Shown here piece by piece: positions 60,354 through 64,000 of a DNA stretch of 64,000 bases. How positions within the stretch are numbered: position 1 is the stretch's first letter; every line of letters starts with the position of its first letter. The notes beneath the pieces were generated by a model, which was not told where the DNA came from, made no database searches, and was given only the letters and a program-made list of their open reading frames with translations. The stretch is taken from the NCBI GenBank assembly GCA_018240525.1, contig JAFEFN010000007.1:124001-188000 (forward strand). The letters are read 5' to 3'. Origin of the DNA: Pseudomonadota bacterium (GTDB lineage Bacteria; Pseudomonadota; Gammaproteobacteria; Steroidobacterales; Steroidobacteraceae). Both the position numbers and the translations under genes were made by a program.

Positions 60354-60956
60354 TCAGTCAGCCGTGACCTGACAGATGAACAGGTAGGCGGGCAGCACGT
60401 TCAGCGGCTGGAACTGCCGCCCAACGTAGCCGAATACCCGCTGCAGCTCCGCCATGATGCGCTTGGAGAACTGGTAGAGCAGGAATGCCCCGCCCGGTTC
60501 CAGCACCTCCACCGTCTTGCGCAGGATCGTGTCGCGCTCGCCGGCGGCGATGGTGCTGAAGGGGATCCCCGAGATGATGTAGTCGGCCCGCGTGACCCCG
60601 AGACGCCGCAGGACGCAGTCGACCTCGGCGGCGGATCCCTGGACCAGGTGCAGCCGCGGGTCGCTGATGGTCGCGCGCAGGTAGCGCACGAACTCCGGGT
60701 TCATCTCGATGGCGATGAGTACGGCATCGCTGCGCATCTGTCGCAGCACTTCGGTGGTGAAGTTGCCCACCCCGGGGCCGTACTCCACGATGACCCTTGC
60801 CCGGTTCCAGTTGATCGGTTCGAGCAGCTGGCGGATGAGGAAGCGCGAACTCGGCACGATCGAGCCGAGCATGCGCGGGTGGCGGAAGAAGTTGCGTGCG
60901 AACAGCAGTGCATCGCCGCTGCGGGCAGGCTCTGTGACGGTTGTTTCATCGGGCAC
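60354..60956 (-). CDS. Class I SAM-dependent methyltransferase (PmtA/KsgA-like)
   Basis: The 200-residue protein has the start GTG 60956 with GAGG 6 nt before it. It contains FARNFFRHPRMLGSIVPSS, the SAM loop VIVEYGPGVGNFTTEVLRQM, IAIEMNPEFVRYLR and YIISGIPFSTI. This pattern is shared by short phospholipid N-methyltransferases and rRNA-dimethyladenosine-like enzymes. The N-terminal PSS motif favours a PmtA-like role. The substrate remains open. A GTG at 61007 is an alternative start. Confidence 0.82.
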   Translation of the reverse strand: MPDETTVTEPARSGDALLFARNFFRHPRMLGSIVPSSRFLIRQLLEPINWNRARVIVEYGPGVGNFTTEVLRQMRSDAVLIAIEMNPEFVRYLRATISDPRLHLVQGSAAEVDCVLRRLGVTRADYIISGIPFSTIAAGERDTILRKTVEVLEPGGAFLLYQFSKRIMAELQRVFGYVGRQFQPLNVLPAYLFICQVTAD

Positions 60957-61023
60957 GGTGTACCTCGGTTTAGCGGCGCTGTCTGGCAGTCCTATAGCAA
61001 CTCCCACAATCCGACACCATCAG

Positions 61024-61326
61024 TCAACCGCCCGAACGCCGCGCCTCGTAGCCAAGCTTGAGCAACTCCGCCACCAGCCGGTCGCGGTGTTCCCCCTGGA
61101 TCTCGATGGTGCCGTCCCGGACCGCGCCGCCGGCGCCGCACAGCTTCTTCAGGCGGGTTGCCAGTTGGTCGAGCGCCTCGCCCTGCAGCGGCAGGCCGGT
61201 GATCACCGACACGCCCTTGCCGCTGCGGCCGGCCACCTCGCGACCGACGCGTACCCGCGCCTCCCGGGCCGGCTGCGCGGCATTAAGTCCGCCGTGCCCG
61301 ACGACCGGGCGTAGCGGCTTGCTCAT
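61024..61326 (-). CDS. yciH: SUI1/YciH-type translation factor
   Basis: The protein of about 100 residues has the eIF1/SUI1 fold landmarks GKGVSVITGLPLQGEALDQLA, KKLCGAGGAVRDGTIEIQGEHRDRL (landmark GGAVRDGTIEIQG) and VAELLKLGYEARRSGG. It acts on the ribosome and can substitute for eIF1-like start-codon selection. The N-terminal zinc-ribbon Cys found in many homologues is absent. ATG 61326 is used; GTG 61359 would add 11 residues. Confidence 0.9.
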   Translation of the reverse strand: MSKPLRPVVGHGGLNAAQPAREARVRVGREVAGRSGKGVSVITGLPLQGEALDQLATRLKKLCGAGGAVRDGTIEIQGEHRDRLVAELLKLGYEARRSGG

Positions 61327-61448
61327 GACGACGCCGCGGTAGGTGTGCTTGGGCTTCACGCGTAGTGTTACCGGTGGCAGGCGACTACAATCCTGCCGAA
61401 CTTACATCCGGCTCCGCAACCCCTTGCCTGCCCTAAAGAGGCCGTCCC

Positions 61449-62729
61449 ATGACCCCACGGTCGCGTCTGCACGTTCCTTCACCGCCCGCCCGCCCCGGAC
61501 AGGAGCCGGATTTCAGCTATCTCGCCCTGTCGGCCCCGGGCGCGGCGCACCGCCCGGAGGTGACCGTCGCCGCCGCCGACACCGAGAACCTCTCCAAGGA
61601 GCTGGTGCGCGTGCTGGGCGACGACCACGTGGCGGTCGGCCCCTGGAACCCGCACCTGGAGCCTCCGGAGTTGCAGGTCGGCCTGCGGCACATGCTGCTC
61701 ACCCGCCTGTTCGATGACCGCATGCAGAGGATCCAGCGCCAGGGCCGCATCTCTTTCTACATCAAGTCCACCGGCGAGGAAGCCGTCGCGGTCGCCGCCG
61801 GTATGGCGCTGCAGCCGGGCGACATGCTCTTCCCGTCGTACCGGCAGCAGGGGCTGCAGGTGGTGCGCGGCCGCAACCTGGTCGACCTGATGTGCCAGTG
61901 CCTGTCCAACACCCACGACATGTGCAAGGGCCGCCAGATGCCGATCATGTACCACTGGGGCAGCGGCAACATCTTTTCTATATCCGGGAATCTTGCGACG
62001 CAGTACCCGCAAGCGGTCGGCTGGGCGATGGCGGCGGCGATCAAGGGCGAGGACCACATCGCGGCGAGCTGGATTGGCGAGGGTTCGAGCGCGGAGGCCG
62101 ATTTCCACCACGCCATGACCTTCGCGGCGGTCTACCAGGCACCGGTGATCCTCAACCTGGTCAACAACCAGTGGGCGATATCGACCTTCCAGGGCGTTGC
62201 CGGCGGGGAGCGCCGCACCTTTGCACAGCGCGGGCCCGGCTATGGCATCCCCGGCATCCGCGTCGATGGCAACGACTTCCTCGCCGTGTACGCGGTCACC
62301 GAGTGGGCCGCGCAGCGTGCCCGCCAGGGCGTCGGCCCGACGCTCATCGAGCACGTCACCTACCGTGCCGCCGCGCACTCCACCAGCGACGATCCGTCCC
62401 GGTACCGCCCCAAGGAGGAGTGGAAGGCGTGGCCGCTCGGCGACCCGATCGCGCGTCTGAAGGGGCACCTCATCGCCCTCGGCGAGTGGTCCGAGGAGCG
62501 TCACGCACGCCTGGAGAAGGAGCTCGAGGTGCAGGTGAATGCGAGCTGGAAGGAGGCGGAAAGCTACGGCACGCTGTCGGGCGGTCCGGCGCTCGATCCT
62601 CTGACGATGTTCGAGGATGTGTTCAAGGACATGCCGCAGCACCTGGTGCAGCAGCGCGAGGAGATGCGGGCGCTGCTGGAGGCCGGCACGATCGATGTCT
62701 CGCCCGTGCCGCTGGCGCAGAAGGCCTGA
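61449..62729 (+). CDS. bkdA: Branched-chain 2-oxoacid dehydrogenase E1 alpha subunit
   Basis: The 426-residue protein is an E1-alpha TPP enzyme with QGRISFYIKSTGEEAVAVAA, the TPP motif WIGEGSSAEADFHHAMTFAAV...VNNQWAIST and the phosphorylation-loop-like YRAAAHSTSDDPSRYRP. These match 3-methyl-2-oxobutanoate dehydrogenase. With E1-beta it decarboxylates 2-oxoacids from Val, Leu and Ile. The ribosome site is AGAGG. It is followed after 4 bp by the beta gene. Confidence 0.94.
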   Translation: MTPRSRLHVPSPPARPGQEPDFSYLALSAPGAAHRPEVTVAAADTENLSKELVRVLGDDHVAVGPWNPHLEPPELQVGLRHMLLTRLFDDRMQRIQRQGRISFYIKSTGEEAVAVAAGMALQPGDMLFPSYRQQGLQVVRGRNLVDLMCQCLSNTHDMCKGRQMPIMYHWGSGNIFSISGNLATQYPQAVGWAMAAAIKGEDHIAASWIGEGSSAEADFHHAMTFAAVYQAPVILNLVNNQWAISTFQGVAGGERRTFAQRGPGYGIPGIRVDGNDFLAVYAVTEWAAQRARQGVGPTLIEHVTYRAAAHSTSDDPSRYRPKEEWKAWPLGDPIARLKGHLIALGEWSEERHARLEKELEVQVNASWKEAESYGTLSGGPALDPLTMFEDVFKDMPQHLVQQREEMRALLEAGTIDVSPVPLAQKA

Positions 62730-62733
62730 ATCC

Positions 62734-63750
62734 ATGGCACGCATGAACATGGTGCAGGCCCTGAACTCTGCAATGGACGTGATGCTGGCGCGCGATCCGC
62801 GCGTGGTCATCCTCGGCGAGGACGTCGGTTATTTCGGCGGCGTGTTCCGCGCCACCGAGGGACTGCAACGCAAGCACGGCGAGCACCGGGTGTTCGACAC
62901 CCCGATCTCCGAGGGCGGCATCATCGCCGCGGCGATCGGCATGGGCGTCAATGGCCTGAAGCCGGTCGCCGAGATCCAGTTCGCCGACTACATCTATCCG
63001 GGCTTTGACCAGGTGGTGAGCGAGCTGGCGCGCCTGCGCTACCGCACCGCCGGGGAGTTCACCGCTCCGGTGACGATCCGCACGCCCTGCGGCGGCGGCA
63101 TCCGGGGAGGCCAGACGCACTCGCAGAGTCCCGAGGCGATCTTCACGCACGTTTCGGGCATCAAGGTCGTGATGCCCTCGAATCCCTACGATGCCAAGGG
63201 ATTGCTGATCAGCGCGATCGAGGGCGAGGATCCGGTGGTGTTCTTCGAGCCGAAGCGCATTTACAACGGCCCTTTCGACGGCGATCCGCACAAGCCGGCG
63301 GTGCCCTGGAGCACCCATCCGCAGGGCGAGGTGCCCGAGGGACACTTCACCGTGCCGCTGAGCAAGGCGGCCATCGTCCGGCCGGGCACCGTGGCTACCA
63401 TACTGACCTACGGCACCATGGTGCACGTGTCGGAGGCCGCCGTGCGGCTGGCCGGCATCGATGCCGAGATCATCGACGTGCGCACCATGGCACCGCTGGA
63501 TATCGACACCGTCTGCACCTCGGTGTGCAGGACGGGGCGCTGTGTCGTCGTGCACGAGGCCACGCTGTTCGGCGGCTACGGTGCGGAACTGGTGGCGAGG
63601 GTGCAGGAGCACTGCTTCTGGAACCTCGAGGCGCCGATCCAGCGCGTGGGCGGCTGGGACACTCCCTACCCGCACGCCTTCGAGTGGGAGTACTTTCCCG
63701 GCCCCGCGCGCGTTGCCGCGGCCCTGACGAAGGTGATGGAGGCTTCGTGA
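62734..63750 (+). CDS. bkdB: Branched-chain 2-oxoacid dehydrogenase E1 beta subunit
   Basis: The 338-residue E1-beta (transketolase-like) protein has VVILGEDVGYFGGVFRATEGL, FDTPISEGGIIAAAIGMG and IRTPCGGGIRGGQTHSQSPE (landmark GGGIRGGQTHSQSPE). It ends with the DVRTMAPLDIDTV and GWDTPYPHAFEWEYFPG regions. The last region favours the branched-chain acyl dehydrogenase over pyruvate dehydrogenase. Start is ATG 62734; its stop overlaps the E2 start by 4 bp (GTGA). Confidence 0.94.
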   Translation: MARMNMVQALNSAMDVMLARDPRVVILGEDVGYFGGVFRATEGLQRKHGEHRVFDTPISEGGIIAAAIGMGVNGLKPVAEIQFADYIYPGFDQVVSELARLRYRTAGEFTAPVTIRTPCGGGIRGGQTHSQSPEAIFTHVSGIKVVMPSNPYDAKGLLISAIEGEDPVVFFEPKRIYNGPFDGDPHKPAVPWSTHPQGEVPEGHFTVPLSKAAIVRPGTVATILTYGTMVHVSEAAVRLAGIDAEIIDVRTMAPLDIDTVCTSVCRTGRCVVVHEATLFGGYGAELVARVQEHCFWNLEAPIQRVGGWDTPYPHAFEWEYFPGPARVAAALTKVMEAS

Positions 63751-64000
63751 GCAGATACGTCTTCAAGCTGCCGGATCTTGGTGAGGGCACTGTCCAGGCG
63801 GAGATCGTCGGCTGGCGCGTCAAGCCGGGCGATACCGTGACTGAGGACGAGGTCATCGTCGAGGTGATGACCGAGAAGGCGGCCGTGGAGGTGCCGGCGC
63901 CCGTGAGCGGCCGCGTGCTCTCCACCACCGGTCAGCCCGGCGACATGGTGCCGGTCGGCGCCGAGCTGATCGTGCTCGACACGGGTGCGTCTGCGGGCAC
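63747..64000 (+). CDS. Dihydrolipoamide acyltransferase E2, N-terminal fragment (cut by window)
   Basis: Only the first 84 residues are in the window. They form a lipoyl domain: KLPDLGEGTVQAEIVGW, then the lipoylated Lys in VMTEKAAVEVPAP (Lys44). It starts at a GTG that overlaps the E1-beta stop, with GGAGG 4 nt upstream. The context makes it the E2 of the branched-chain 2-oxoacid dehydrogenase. The rest lies beyond 64000. Confidence 0.93.
   Translation, partial: MSRYVFKLPDLGEGTVQAEIVGWRVKPGDTVTEDEVIVEVMTEKAAVEVPAPVSGRVLSTTGQPGDMVPVGAELIVLDTGASAG

Overview
The window is a contiguous piece of a GC-rich bacterial chromosome, most likely a gammaproteobacterium of the Steroidobacter/Nevskia/Xanthomonas-like branch. 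This is inferred from a TonB-dependent receptor paired with a TPR-sulfotransferase, a PEPC-type anaplerotic enzyme, an M13 peptidase, two DUF885 peptidase-like proteins, HemJ, YciH and a branched-chain 2-oxoacid dehydrogenase operon. I see no rRNA, tRNA, CRISPR array, insertion sequence or phage gene. Coding density is very high and many genes overlap by 1-31 bp.

Layout. 189-4804 (-): TPR/sulfotransferase and TonB receptor, closed by a strong intrinsic terminator. 4891-9128: VirJ-like hydrolase, DUF2252 protein, MATE pump (all +) and a SYLF lipid-binding protein (-). 9293-32051: a block of 20 genes that reads as one envelope system. It has a six-gene minus operon (15420 to 9293: cytochrome/beta-propeller lipoprotein, SH3-barrel OMP, barrel lipoprotein, TlpA thioredoxin, DUF4266 lipoprotein, DUF3570 barrel). 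A divergent plus operon (15773-21164) encodes a CxxCH protein, a LamG lipoprotein with two CxxCH modules and a Tat-exported protein. A long plus operon (21375-32051) carries a second TlpA protein, a coiled-coil protein, three TPR proteins, a Pro-rich exported protein, one TolQ/ExbB-type and two TolR/ExbD-type motor subunits, an AgmX/PglI-like TonB-type protein and a small conserved protein.

The block resembles the proton-motive-force-driven Agl-Glt/Nfs machines of Myxococcus, but its genes are interleaved with surface cytochrome-like and thioredoxin genes. I regard it as the most interesting part of the window; its function is unknown.

32106-46889 is mostly housekeeping: amidohydrolase; a four-gene minus operon for a Kef-type antiporter, VOC protein, PEP carboxylase with unusual motif residues and a GNAT; a PNPOx-like protein; a His/Ser-rich small exported protein; adenine phosphoribosyltransferase; DUF938 methyltransferase; nitroreductase; M13 peptidase; HemJ; formate-tetrahydrofolate ligase. 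46940-50798: polyphosphate-glucokinase-like ROK protein translationally coupled to a GH15 glucoamylase, then a DUF4184 membrane protein. 50795-60956: DUF4337, CAP-domain protein, PLD/cardiolipin synthase, PIG-L deacetylase, LOG-family protein, two DUF885 proteins flanking a MoeB-rhodanese fusion, and a SAM methyltransferase. 61024 to the end: YciH and the first three genes of a branched-chain 2-oxoacid dehydrogenase operon, the last cut by the window edge.

Four genes (4804-, 41220-, 41854+, 45102-) have a -10-like hexamer exactly 6 nt before the start codon and no Shine-Dalgarno sequence, which suggests leaderless mRNAs.
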